Shown: positions 26,313 to 35,022 of the stretch, piece after piece
Layout of the letters: each line of letters starts with the position of its first letter
Numbering within the stretch: the stretch's first letter is position 1
DNA from: Bacteroidales bacterium
GTDB lineage: Bacteria > Bacteroidota > Bacteroidia > Bacteroidales > CAIWKO01
Length of the DNA: 60,824 nucleotides
Direction of reading: 5' to 3'
Assembly: GCA_018004645.1 (NCBI GenBank)
Contig: JAGNBV010000006.1
Span: forward strand, 1-60,824
Position numbers and translations under genes: made by a program
The notes under the pieces: generated by a model
The model's input: only the letters and a program-made list of their open reading frames with translations
Told to the model about the DNA's origin: nothing
Databases searched by the model: none

Positions 26313-26963
26313 ATGAAAATGAGAGAAATGAAAAAATACCTGCTTTTTTTCCTGATAATTTTCCTTGTAGCATCCTGTAAGAAAAAAGATGAAGACAATC
26401 CCGTGGTAACCATGCTGGGTGATTCGTTTATGACAGTAATACTAAATGATGACTTTACCGATCCCGGTGCTAATGCCTATGATAATACGGACGGGCCGCT
26501 GACAGTAGAAATCAGCGGTACGGTTAACCCCGATTTCGCAGGCACCTATTACATTGTATATTCGGCCACTGATGCTTCGGGAAATTCGGGACAGGCTATA
26601 CGTACCGTTGTTGTCAGAAACGAAGCAGCGCCTTACGGCGGGGAATATACCGGGATCTGCACCACCCCGACAGACACCACAACAATCCTGGCTACCGTGC
26701 TTGCATCCACCACGGTGAATAAAAGAATCTGGATTGCCGGTTTCGCTCAACACCAGCAGGTATCTGTATTTGCCGACATATCAAACGATACGGTCAGCAT
26801 TCCCTCGCAATTGTCGCCTCAGGGGAACACAGGCTTGATACACCGTTACGCCGGCAATGGATTTGTTTCAAGCATCAGCGATACCACACTTTTTGAAATC
26901 CATTACAGCGATTCCGTATCCGGAACTAGTACAACCGGCGACATGGTATATAAAAGATTGTAG
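26313..26963 (+). CDS. DUF5011-like lipoprotein, third of four paralogues
   Basis: A 216-residue predicted lipoprotein; ATG 26328 (MKKYLLFF) is an equally good start and gives a cleaner signal. The lipobox is VASC. The DUF5011 domain shows DDFTDPGANAYDNTDGPL and GTYYIVYSATDASGNSGQAIRTV. The second domain is clearly related to that of copies one and two (SIPSQLSPQGNTGLIHRYAGNGF) but has lost the conserved Cys-Gly-Asn triplet and diverged more. It starts 24 bases after copy two. Function unknown. Confidence 0.8.
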   Translation: MKMREMKKYLLFFLIIFLVASCKKKDEDNPVVTMLGDSFMTVILNDDFTDPGANAYDNTDGPLTVEISGTVNPDFAGTYYIVYSATDASGNSGQAIRTVVVRNEAAPYGGEYTGICTTPTDTTTILATVLASTTVNKRIWIAGFAQHQQVSVFADISNDTVSIPSQLSPQGNTGLIHRYAGNGFVSSISDTTLFEIHYSDSVSGTSTTGDMVYKRL

Positions 26964-27006
26964 CAGATTGCCGAAATTGATTTTTATAAATTACAAAAAA
27001 AACAAC

Positions 27007-27333
27007 ATGAGAAAAATTTCTGTCATAGCTGTATTAATAATAGTTCTGACCAGTATGGTTTCCTGCAAAAAAAATAATTCCGGCGACACTACAGCACCGG
27101 TAATCACACTGATTGGCTCACCGCAGGTGTATGTTGACAAGGGGACATCCTATACCGATGCAGGAGCTACCGCCTATGATGAAACCGACGGAGACATAAC
27201 ATCAAGGATCGTCGTTGTAAATCCTGTGGATGCCAACACTGAAGGAACTTATTACGTATCCTACGACGTAACTGATGAAGCCGGCAACAAAGCCACAGAA
27301 GTAAAACGTAAAGTGGTGGTCATGGTATTCTGA
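27007..27333 (+). CDS. Short DUF5011 lipoprotein, fourth of the array, lacking the second domain
   Basis: A 108-residue predicted lipoprotein from ATG 27007 (MRKISVIAVLIIV); a longer frame from 26857 lies inside the third gene and is rejected. The lipobox is MVSC (about Cys21). It has only the DUF5011 domain, with TSYTDAGATAYDETDGDI and GTYYVSYDVTDEAGNKATEVKR, and stops where copies one to three continue into the second domain. It either lost that domain or is the ancestral form. It probably shares the transcript of copies two and three. Confidence 0.82.
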   Translation: MRKISVIAVLIIVLTSMVSCKKNNSGDTTAPVITLIGSPQVYVDKGTSYTDAGATAYDETDGDITSRIVVVNPVDANTEGTYYVSYDVTDEAGNKATEVKRKVVVMVF

Positions 27334-27385
27334 TACGGGCTGTCAATTTTCAGAGAAACCCTATCCTGAAAAATTCCTTTTTGAT

Positions 27386-27393
27386 TACATTTG
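27386..27393 (+). promoter_or_regulatory. Possible -7 element for the phosphoglycerol transferase gene
   Basis: TACATTTG, followed by C, matches TAnnTTTG but lies only 7 bases before the ATG at 27400, so a transcript from here would be nearly leaderless. It could be chance. Confidence 0.35.
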
Positions 27394-27399
27394 CGGTCC

Positions 27400-29328
27400 A
27401 TGAAAAAACTTTTTAGTTTACATAATATTTATTTTGCGCTTTTAATAAGGATCGCCCTCTTGCTTATTTTATTTACGCTTTGCCGTATCGTGTTTTATCT
27501 TTTCAATACCGCAAGTTTTTCGGTGAGCCCAGGTGAGTTATTCTTATTGTTGATCTATGGCTTCAGGTTTGACCTTTCGTCCATTATACTCGTAAATTCC
27601 CTGTATATTTTTTTTCAAACAATCCCATTTGATTTCCGAAGTAACAAAACGTATCAGAAAATCCTTGAAATCATCTTTTACGTTACAAACGCTATTGCCC
27701 TGTTACTAAACTGCGCCGACATTGCTTATTTTAAGTATTTGTTCCGACGTACCAATTACGACATCATAAAATCAATTTTCATCGGTGATGATTTCCTTAC
27801 GGTTTTCTGGGAATATGTTGCGGATTACTGGTATGTGGTAGTGGTGTGGCTGCTGATTATTGCGCTGATGGTTTTTCTATATAAAAAAACAAAACGTGTG
27901 TTGATATTAAGTAACCAAACCTATGGGCAATACCTGCAGGCTGCCCTTGTTTTTATTGCTGTGATGGGACTGTCGGTGGTTGGTTTTCGCGGTGGTTTTC
28001 AGTTAAGGCCCATAAGCCTTGTGACTGCCGGAGAATATACGACAGCAGATAATGTACCGTTGGTCATCAACACCCCTTTCTCAATATATTGTACTGTGCA
28101 AAAGCAGCCACTTACCGAAAAAAAATATTTTCAGGATGATGAGGCAAAAAGAATATTCAATCCTGTAAAACACAACTACAGGAAGGATGCGCCGATGCGC
28201 AGGTTAAACGTGGCAATAATTATTGTTGAAAGCCTGTCAAAAGAATATATCGGTGTGTTGAACCAGGATATGGAAGACAGGAAATACACAGGCTATACGC
28301 CTTTTCTCGATTCGCTGATATCCGAAAGTCTTTGCTTCGATAATTGTTTTGCAAACAGCAAGCGGTCAATCGAAGCAATACCGTCCATTTTATCAGGCTT
28401 GCCATCGCTGATGGAAGACGCCTATCTTACCTCCGCTTTCTCGGGCAACAAAATAAATTCCTTACCACTGTTATTGAAAAAATACGGTTATGCTTCCATG
28501 TTCTTTCATGGGGGAAAAAACGGGACCTTAAACCTTGATGCTTATGCCAAAATGGCCGGTTTTGATTCTTATTACGGAAAAAAAGAATATAATAACGACG
28601 CTGATTATGACGGCAACTGGGGAATTTATGATGAAGAATTTTTAAAATTCTCAGTCAATACCCTGGATACTTCCCGGCAACCATTTATTGCTGCCATTTA
28701 CACTTTATCATCGCATCATCCGTATTCCATTCCGAAAAAATACCGTAATAAATTTAAAAAAGGGATGCTGGAAATTCACGAAAGCATTATGTACACTGAC
28801 TATTCATTAAAAGAGTTTTTCAAGGCCTGCTCTTCCAGGGAATGGTACGACAGCACCCTGTTTGTTATCACCGCTGATCATGCTTCAGTGGCGGGAACCC
28901 CTTATTATTTGAATAACGTCGGCTCGTACGCCATTCCGCTGATTTTTTATATGCCTGGCAGCACGCTGAAGGGACGTAGCCATATAATTTGCCAGCAGGC
29001 CGATATCATGGCTTCAGTGCTGGATTTTATAAATTTCAAAGAAGTATACGCTGATTTCGGCACCAGTGTTTTTGACAGTACATCCGCACATTTTTCGGTG
29101 AGTTATTCAAACTACAATTACCGGATCATTAAAGACAGTTTTCTTTTACAGTTTAATGGCGAAAAAGGCCAGAACATGTACAACATTATAGAAGACAAAT
29201 TGTTAACAAATAATTTGTATTACAAAAATAAAAACAAACAGCTTTTGCTTGAAAAGTTTTTGAAAGCTTACCTTCAAACTTACCATGCAAGAATGATAAA
29301 AAACCAACTAACCGATACTAATGACTGA
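27400..29328 (+). CDS. LTA-synthase-like phosphoglycerol transferase (membrane sulfatase fold)
   Basis: A 642-residue membrane protein from ATG 27400, preferred to an in-frame TTG nine bases earlier. About five N-terminal helices (residues 1-190) precede a periplasmic sulfatase-fold domain. The LtaS-type pattern is present: IIIVESLSKEY with the first metal ligand, NSKRSIEAIPSILSGLPS where Ser323 fits the nucleophile (Thr in LtaS), FFHGGKNG, and ITADHAS with the metal-binding Asp-His. LtaS-type enzymes transfer glycerol phosphate from phosphatidylglycerol and leave diacylglycerol. The acceptor here is unknown. The 3' end overlaps a diacylglycerol kinase gene by eight bases. Confidence 0.85.
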   Translation: MKKLFSLHNIYFALLIRIALLLILFTLCRIVFYLFNTASFSVSPGELFLLLIYGFRFDLSSIILVNSLYIFFQTIPFDFRSNKTYQKILEIIFYVTNAIALLLNCADIAYFKYLFRRTNYDIIKSIFIGDDFLTVFWEYVADYWYVVVVWLLIIALMVFLYKKTKRVLILSNQTYGQYLQAALVFIAVMGLSVVGFRGGFQLRPISLVTAGEYTTADNVPLVINTPFSIYCTVQKQPLTEKKYFQDDEAKRIFNPVKHNYRKDAPMRRLNVAIIIVESLSKEYIGVLNQDMEDRKYTGYTPFLDSLISESLCFDNCFANSKRSIEAIPSILSGLPSLMEDAYLTSAFSGNKINSLPLLLKKYGYASMFFHGGKNGTLNLDAYAKMAGFDSYYGKKEYNNDADYDGNWGIYDEEFLKFSVNTLDTSRQPFIAAIYTLSSHHPYSIPKKYRNKFKKGMLEIHESIMYTDYSLKEFFKACSSREWYDSTLFVITADHASVAGTPYYLNNVGSYAIPLIFYMPGSTLKGRSHIICQQADIMASVLDFINFKEVYADFGTSVFDSTSAHFSVSYSNYNYRIIKDSFLLQFNGEKGQNMYNIIEDKLLTNNLYYKNKNKQLLLEKFLKAYLQTYHARMIKNQLTDTND

Positions 29329-30202
29329 ACAGAAAAAGAGAATACGGTTTATCATCAATCCCAAATCAGGCATCGGCAGACAAAAGAAAGTGGAAGGATT
29401 AATCGCCAGACACCTTGACCTGACCAGGTTTGATTATGAAATATGCCACACCGAGGCCCGGGCCCATGCCGTAACATTGAGCAGCGAAGCCGCCGCGATG
29501 AATTATGATGCGGTAATTATTGTCGGTGGTGATGGCTCAATAAACGAAGCAGCACGCGGGCTTATAGGCACCAATACTGCCTTGGGGATTATCCCTGCAG
29601 GCTCAGGCAACGGGCTTGCCCATTTTCTGAAAATTTCACTGAATACCCGGAAGGCGATTGAGATTATCAACAGGTACCATGTAAAACCTATCGATACAGG
29701 GAATATCAATGGCCATCCCTATGTGAGCGTTGCCGGCCTGGGTTTTGATGCTTACGTGGCCAAGCTGTTTTCAAAAAGCAGGATACGCGGGTTCTGGGCT
29801 TATGCAAAAATTATTTTCCTTCAGTATCTCACGTACCAACCCAAGCGGTTTAAAATTTATGTGGATGGAAAAATACTAAAGAAAAGCGCCTTCATGCTAA
29901 CTTTTGCCAACTCCGACCAGTTTGGTTTTAATGCTCACATAGCCCCAACAGCGGTCATCGACGACGGTTATATCGATCTGTGCATTGTTCGCAAGCCCAG
30001 AATCTTTTATGTGGTGCTGGTAATCCCATTTTTGTTTCTTGGCCTTCTGCACAAAACACCTTTTGTGAAAATAATAAAAACAAAAAATGTTAAAGTCATC
30101 CAGTCGCAAAACAATGTTGCCCATATCGACGGTGATGAGATAGACCTGGGAAGAATTATTGAGGTACGCATAATTCCGGCTTCTTTAAATATAATTTGTT
30201 AA
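29321..30202 (+). CDS. Diacylglycerol/lipid kinase (DagK/YegS family)
   Basis: A 293-residue cytosolic or membrane-associated lipid kinase. The ATP site is seen as VGGDGSINEAARGL (about residues 68-81), with the N-terminal INPKSGIGR loop and the IPAGSGNGLAHFL motif that follow the family pattern. The C-terminal half is the beta-rich DAGK domain ending in HIDGDEIDLG. Members phosphorylate diacylglycerol, sphingoid bases or related lipids. The eight-base overlap with the LTA-synthase-like gene favours diacylglycerol, the by-product of that enzyme, as the substrate; this is inference from context. Confidence 0.88.
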   Translation: MTEQKKRIRFIINPKSGIGRQKKVEGLIARHLDLTRFDYEICHTEARAHAVTLSSEAAAMNYDAVIIVGGDGSINEAARGLIGTNTALGIIPAGSGNGLAHFLKISLNTRKAIEIINRYHVKPIDTGNINGHPYVSVAGLGFDAYVAKLFSKSRIRGFWAYAKIIFLQYLTYQPKRFKIYVDGKILKKSAFMLTFANSDQFGFNAHIAPTAVIDDGYIDLCIVRKPRIFYVVLVIPFLFLGLLHKTPFVKIIKTKNVKVIQSQNNVAHIDGDEIDLGRIIEVRIIPASLNIIC

Positions 30203-30231
30203 AAAAACTTTTTACTTAATTGTTTTTTTTA

Positions 30232-30239
30232 TACTTTCG
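30232..30239 (+). promoter_or_regulatory. -7-like element for the 340-residue T9SS cargo
   Basis: TACTTTCG is one mismatch from TAnnTTTG and lies 27 bases before the ATG at 30267. Confidence 0.4.
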
Positions 30240-30266
30240 TAACATTATAAACCAAAAAAAATATAT

Positions 30267-31289
30267 ATGAAAAAATTTACTCTGATTGCATTATGTTTAC
30301 TGATTGCTGGTTATGCATCAGCACAGAAAAAATCCAACCCTACTTATGTGGCGCCAACAAACAGCTCACATTATTCTGAAATTGATCTGTCAAAAGGTTT
30401 GAAAGCCGGTCCCAGTATCAGTGTGGCGATCCTTTGTCCTGACAGTGTATTAGCTACAGGTCTTGTTTCTACCCGTTTATCTGCTTTTACTGATCTGACA
30501 GTCTCTACTATTTCAGATGCAAATATTGCAGCTCTTACTGTTGGAAATTTAAGCACGTATCAGGTTTGTTTTGCCTTTAATGACAGGACATGGGAATCTG
30601 TTGGCGGCGCACGCGCTAACATTGGAAATGTTTTAAGTCAATATATTGACGGCGGCGGAAAAGTAGTTGAATGTCTGTTCATAAAAAGTTTTGATAATTG
30701 GGGAGTGGCAGGTACTTACGTAAGCGGCGGTTATTCAGCTTTTGGATCAACAACTACTGACTCATGGGATACGGCATCTACCATGGGAACCATTGTGACT
30801 CCCGGCCACCCTATCATGACCGGAGTTACTTCTTTAGAACAATATTTTGACACACAGGACCCCACTCTTGCTGCCGGTGCAACCCAAATTGTTGATTGGA
30901 ACTCTGGTGATATTGCTATTGCAGCAAAACCCTCTGTTGTAAGTTTCAACTTGCTTCCTGTAGATCCTGAAGGTACTGAAATGATTGGCGGTGATGCCTG
31001 GACAGCAATTCACAATGCGATTGTATGGATGGTTACAAGTGCCGGCATTCAGGATGTATCGGGCACTGAAATTTCAATTTATCCAAATCCTGTTAAAGAT
31101 CAATTGCATATTAATACAGGAGCAACTGAAGGCACCCTTACTATTACCAACTCATTGGGCGCCGTTGTTTACCAACAGCAGGTCAACCCCAATATTACCG
31201 TTAATACAAGCAATTATAATTCAGGTTTGTATTTTGTAAGAGTTGAGTCATCCAATAATGTTTCAACAACAAAATTTATGGTTGAATAA
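30267..31289 (+). CDS. T9SS type A cargo of unknown function
   Basis: A 340-residue exported protein with a signal peptide ending in GYASAQ (about residue 20). The main domain (about 45-255) alternates strands and helices, with ISVAILCPDS at its start and IDGGGKVVECLFI near the middle, and resembles a class I glutamine-amidotransferase-like or ThuA-like fold; no catalytic Cys-His pair was assigned. The last 75 residues are a type A sorting domain (SIYPNPVKDQLHI, NSGLYFVRVESS). It is followed by a good terminator. Surface or secreted location is well supported, the activity is not. Confidence 0.8.
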   Translation: MKKFTLIALCLLIAGYASAQKKSNPTYVAPTNSSHYSEIDLSKGLKAGPSISVAILCPDSVLATGLVSTRLSAFTDLTVSTISDANIAALTVGNLSTYQVCFAFNDRTWESVGGARANIGNVLSQYIDGGGKVVECLFIKSFDNWGVAGTYVSGGYSAFGSTTTDSWDTASTMGTIVTPGHPIMTGVTSLEQYFDTQDPTLAAGATQIVDWNSGDIAIAAKPSVVSFNLLPVDPEGTEMIGGDAWTAIHNAIVWMVTSAGIQDVSGTEISIYPNPVKDQLHINTGATEGTLTITNSLGAVVYQQQVNPNITVNTSNYNSGLYFVRVESSNNVSTTKFMVE

Positions 31290-31650
31290 TCTATTGTTCA
31301 TTTCCAATAAAAAGCCGGCCTGATACCGGCTTTTTTTTCCCTATCATCTGATTCTTTTTTATAATTTCGTTTCATAAATTTTCTATGTCGGGGTTAGACT
31401 AACCTGCTGCCCGCAACGCCCACCTACTTTGATAAATTTCACTTTGTTCATTTATAAATAGATCACAAAATTTTTCAATTTTATTTGCAGTTATTTTTTT
31501 GAGGAGATTTTATTATAAAAACCACATAAACCTTTACTTGCCTACTAAATCTTCTAAAAAAAATACAAAGCAGAAGTTTTATGCTTAGAAAAATTTGGAA
31601 TCATATAAAGTTTGTATAAATTTATAAAATAATTTTCAAATATTCAGATT
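31290..31650. other. 361-base intergenic stretch
   Basis: Apart from the terminator at 31311-31338, the region is AT-rich and holds no open frame of note. A short palindrome GTTAGACTAAC occurs near 31392. No clear TAnnTTTG element was found close to the next gene, so its promoter is unassigned. Confidence 0.5.
31311..31338 (+). terminator. Intrinsic terminator of the 340-residue cargo gene
   Basis: AAAGCCGG (31311-31318) pairs with CCGGCTTT (31326-31333) and is followed by a T-run. It lies about 20 bases past the stop codon. Confidence 0.9.
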
Positions 31651-33633
31651 ATGAAAAAAATTTACATGTTTTTGACTTTGCTTTCTGTAAGCGGGGTTAT
31701 TTTTTCGCAGGTTCAAAAGAACTATGACCGCCAGATTACCCGGCAACAAATGACAAAAATGTCTTCACTGAAGGTTTCCGGACCGAAAGCCATCATCGAT
31801 TCACTGCATTACGACGGTGCCCATGCCAATAACGTAGGTGGTGTAGGTGCTGCCACGGTTGGAGCCTATATTTTTTTCCCCTCATCACAATGTGCTGCCC
31901 ACAATGCATTGGGAAATAAAATTACCAAGGTAAAAATTTATCTTAACGAGGCAACCACATACGTTACCTCTGCACAAATAAAGTTTCATTCCAGTCAGAG
32001 TACTATGGTTTACAGCCAGCCTTTTACCCCAGTCAACGGTTGGAATGAGGTAACATTGACTACAGCTTTCGACATTCCTGCAACTGATCTGTATATCGGT
32101 TATGAAGTGGTTATTACAGGCGGATATCCTTTTGGTTGTGACGCAGGCCCTGTAAACACTAATGGGAACTGGTTGTACCATAGCATGTTGGGATGGACAC
32201 ACCTGACCAATGTGAATCCGGCTTTTACATATAATTGGAATATCAGAGCCATGGTGGATGGAGTTCAGATTTCAACTCCCAATGCAGGCTGCAGTCCACT
32301 GACATGGGATGCCGGACACATAGCCGTGGGGACATCAGGCACTTCAGATTTTTTCACACTGACCAACAATGGTTCGGGGAACCTCACATGCAGCGGCATT
32401 ACAGGATTATCAGCACCCTTTACGACAAGCTTGGTAATTGGTTCAGTCAATTTAGGACCGGGGCAATCCACAACTTTTACATTTTCATATAATCCGACAA
32501 TAGTTGGAACAAATAATCAAACGGTGGTTATTGCTACTAATGGCGGCAACATTTCCATAAGTTTAACAGGAACCGCTGTTACCTGTAGCACCATCAGTGC
32601 TTTTCCATGGCTGGAAAGTTTCGAAGATGCTCATTTCGCTCCAGCCTGCTGGAAAAAGGAAAATCCAGACGGTGGTTCAGGATGGTCGCAATTTGCGACT
32701 ATAACACCCACAGGAGGAGGCACCAAAGTGGCTTACTGTACCCCTCTTACCGGTGGAACAAGCTATAATGATCAATGGCTCATAACGCCAAAAATTGCCG
32801 TTCAAACCGGGCAGGAATTAAGTTTTTATTTATACTGGAACGGTACTAAACAAGACCATGTGGATGTAAAAGTTTCCACGACAACCAATGATGTCGCAAG
32901 CTTTACAACAACAATATTAGCCACTGATTCAAGCCAGTTTGATGTCGCATGGAAATTATTTACTGTGCCGCTTACTGCATATGCCGGCCAGGATATTTAC
33001 ATTGCTTTTCATGAACATGTGGCCAATAATACCATCGAAGGAGATGTCATTGGTTTAGATATGGTAACCATCAATTCGCCACTCAGCCCTGTGGCTCAAT
33101 GTTCTCCGTTATCCTGGGATGCCGGTAATGTTACACTGGCATCATCCGAAACCTCGGGCAACTTCACCCTGTCCAATACCGGGGCCGGCACCCTGACATG
33201 CAGCAGTATTAACGGATTGAACGCACCTTTTACCACCAGCCTGATTCCGGCAAATGTAAGTCTGACTGCAGGCGGATCGCTGACATTTACTTTTTCCTAC
33301 AACCCTGTCATTATGGGTACGGATAATCAAACCGTGGTTATTGCAACTAATGGCGGGAATGTTTCCATCAGTTTATCAGGAAACGGCGTCACAGGCATCG
33401 GTGAACAGGATATTAACGTGACGGCCATTTATCCCAATCCTGTCAGCGATATATTGCACATCGCTGTCAGGGGTGAAAAATCAATTGAAATTTATAACCT
33501 GATAGGCGAAATGGTTGCTTCGCACAGAAATATGGATGAGGTCAATATTTCCGGCCTGTCTGTTGGAACATATATTGTTAAGGTGATTACCGGATCAAAA
33601 ATACATACCGGGAAATTCAGCATTATTCGCTGA
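31651..33633 (+). CDS. T9SS type A cargo with two Hydin/choice-of-anchor D-like repeats around an adhesin domain
   Basis: A 660-residue exported protein with a signal peptide ending near GVIFSQ. Residues 45-205 are an N-terminal domain of unknown type. Two repeats of about 100 residues (about 208-310 and 475-582) share CSPL.WDAG, LTCS.I.GL.APFTTSL and NQTVVIATNGGN.SISL, typical of ASPM-SPD2-Hydin-like Ig folds. Between them lies a cleaved-adhesin or choice-of-anchor J-type domain (FPWLESFEDAHFAPACWKKE, DQWLITPKI). The tail is a type A sorting domain (AIYPNPVSDILHI, GTYIVKVITGSK). Adhesion is the likely role. Confidence 0.83.
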   Translation: MKKIYMFLTLLSVSGVIFSQVQKNYDRQITRQQMTKMSSLKVSGPKAIIDSLHYDGAHANNVGGVGAATVGAYIFFPSSQCAAHNALGNKITKVKIYLNEATTYVTSAQIKFHSSQSTMVYSQPFTPVNGWNEVTLTTAFDIPATDLYIGYEVVITGGYPFGCDAGPVNTNGNWLYHSMLGWTHLTNVNPAFTYNWNIRAMVDGVQISTPNAGCSPLTWDAGHIAVGTSGTSDFFTLTNNGSGNLTCSGITGLSAPFTTSLVIGSVNLGPGQSTTFTFSYNPTIVGTNNQTVVIATNGGNISISLTGTAVTCSTISAFPWLESFEDAHFAPACWKKENPDGGSGWSQFATITPTGGGTKVAYCTPLTGGTSYNDQWLITPKIAVQTGQELSFYLYWNGTKQDHVDVKVSTTTNDVASFTTTILATDSSQFDVAWKLFTVPLTAYAGQDIYIAFHEHVANNTIEGDVIGLDMVTINSPLSPVAQCSPLSWDAGNVTLASSETSGNFTLSNTGAGTLTCSSINGLNAPFTTSLIPANVSLTAGGSLTFTFSYNPVIMGTDNQTVVIATNGGNVSISLSGNGVTGIGEQDINVTAIYPNPVSDILHIAVRGEKSIEIYNLIGEMVASHRNMDEVNISGLSVGTYIVKVITGSKIHTGKFSIIR

Positions 33634-33657
33634 TTATGGTGAACAAAATTATTAGTG

Positions 33658-33686
33658 AGGCTGCCCGTGCCGGGCAGCTTTTTTTA
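33658..33686 (+). terminator. Intrinsic terminator of the 660-residue cargo gene
   Basis: GGCTGCCCG pairs with CGGGCAGCT around a three-base TGC loop, followed by a T-run, about 25 bases past the stop codon. Confidence 0.9.
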
Positions 33687-33720
33687 TAATCTTATAACCC
33701 CGGTTAATATTACTTTTTTG

Positions 33721-33728
33721 TATTTTTG
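33721..33728 (+). promoter_or_regulatory. -7 element for the rarA-led operon
   Basis: TATTTTTG matches TAnnTTTG, 14 bases before the rarA ATG at 33743. No further good element was seen before the next four genes. Confidence 0.5.
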
Positions 33729-33742
33729 TGATTTAAATAAAA

Positions 33743-35017
33743 ATGCAGACAAACGCTCCTCTTGCAGAACAAATGCGCCCGGAAACTATAGGGGATTACA
33801 TCGGCCAGCAACATCTGGTTGGCGATAATGCCATACTCCGTAAGGCCATCGAATCGGGCAATATCCCCTCTATGATACTTTGGGGCCCACCGGGAGTGGG
33901 TAAGACAACACTTGCATATATCATTTCGCAACAGTTGCAACGGCCGTTTTTCACGTTGAGTGCGGTACATTCGGGAGTTAAAGATGTGAGAAGTGTTATT
34001 GAGAAAGCTGGTGAAAGCTCGGAAAAAGCCATATTATTCATCGATGAGATCCATCGTTTTAATAAGGCACAGCAGGATTCGCTGCTGGGAGCAGTAGAAA
34101 AGGGTGTGATCACACTGATAGGCGCCACTACCGAAAATCCTTCTTTTGAAGTTATATCGCCCCTCTTGTCCCGGTGTCAGGTATATATTCTGAAAAATCT
34201 GGAAAAAAAAGAACTTCTGCTCTTGCTCGACAAAGGAAGTAAGATGCTGACAGAGAACACCGGAAAGCATATTGTCATAAAGGAAACTGAGGCGCTACTG
34301 CGTATTTCGGGCGGTGATGCCCGCAAACTGCTGAATGCGCTGGAACTTGTCGTAAACGCAAGCATAAACAAGGAAAAAGAGGTGATTATTACTGATGACC
34401 TGGTTTTAAAGATCGTTCAGCAGAATATTGCACTTTACGATAAACTTGGCGAGCAACACTACGACATTATTTCGGCTTTTATCAAATCGTTGCGCGGCAG
34501 CGATCCCAATGCAGCTGTTTACTGGCTTGCCCGTATGGTTAAGGGCGGCGAAGACCCCAAATTCATTGCAAGGCGAATGCTCATTCTGGCATCGGAAGAT
34601 ATCGGCAATGCCAACCCCAACGCGTTGCTGTTAGCGACCAACTGCTTTCAGGCCGTACAAATGATTGGTTATCCCGAGTGTGAGCTGATACTGTCGCAAA
34701 CGGCTATTTACCTTGCCTGTTCGTCAAAAAGTAATGCTTCTTATCAGGCTTTACAAAATGCCCATGCCCTCATTGACCAGACCGGTGACTTGCCCGTACC
34801 ACTTCATATACGTAACGCACCCACTAAACTGATGAAAGAAATTGGGTATCACCAGGGCTATAAATATGCTCATGATTTTGAAAACAATTTTACAGAGCTG
34901 GAATACCTGCCCGAAAAAATTTCAGGCAAAAAACTTTACGACCCGCAACAGAATCCGCGTGAAAACGAACTGCGTAATTTTCTAAAAATCAGATGGAAGA
35001 ACAAGTATAAGTATTAA
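33743..35017 (+). CDS. rarA: Replication-associated recombination protein A (RarA/MgsA)
   Basis: RarA is a clamp-loader-like AAA+ ATPase that acts at stalled replication forks. Walker A is GPPGVGKTT (residues 48-56), Walker B is ILFIDEIHRFNKAQQD (about 96-111) and sensor 1 is IGATTENPSFEVI. The C-terminal half has the family's YDIISAFIKSLRGSDPNAAVYWLARM and EDIGNANPNALL blocks of the tetramerisation region. The 424-residue length is normal. It heads a tight run of five plus-strand genes with gaps of one to nine bases, whose other members are envelope proteins. Confidence 0.96.
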   Translation: MQTNAPLAEQMRPETIGDYIGQQHLVGDNAILRKAIESGNIPSMILWGPPGVGKTTLAYIISQQLQRPFFTLSAVHSGVKDVRSVIEKAGESSEKAILFIDEIHRFNKAQQDSLLGAVEKGVITLIGATTENPSFEVISPLLSRCQVYILKNLEKKELLLLLDKGSKMLTENTGKHIVIKETEALLRISGGDARKLLNALELVVNASINKEKEVIITDDLVLKIVQQNIALYDKLGEQHYDIISAFIKSLRGSDPNAAVYWLARMVKGGEDPKFIARRMLILASEDIGNANPNALLLATNCFQAVQMIGYPECELILSQTAIYLACSSKSNASYQALQNAHALIDQTGDLPVPLHIRNAPTKLMKEIGYHQGYKYAHDFENNFTELEYLPEKISGKKLYDPQQNPRENELRNFLKIRWKNKYKY

Positions 35018-35022
35018 CCTTC

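Noticed and set aside
26857..27006. N-terminal extension of the fourth DUF5011-like gene
   Set aside because: It lies inside the third gene in another frame, while ATG 27007 begins a clean lipoprotein signal.
31380..31440. Possible tRNA-like or structured RNA segment with GGGGTTAGACTAACC
   Set aside because: Only a short palindrome is present; no cloverleaf arms or T-loop could be drawn.
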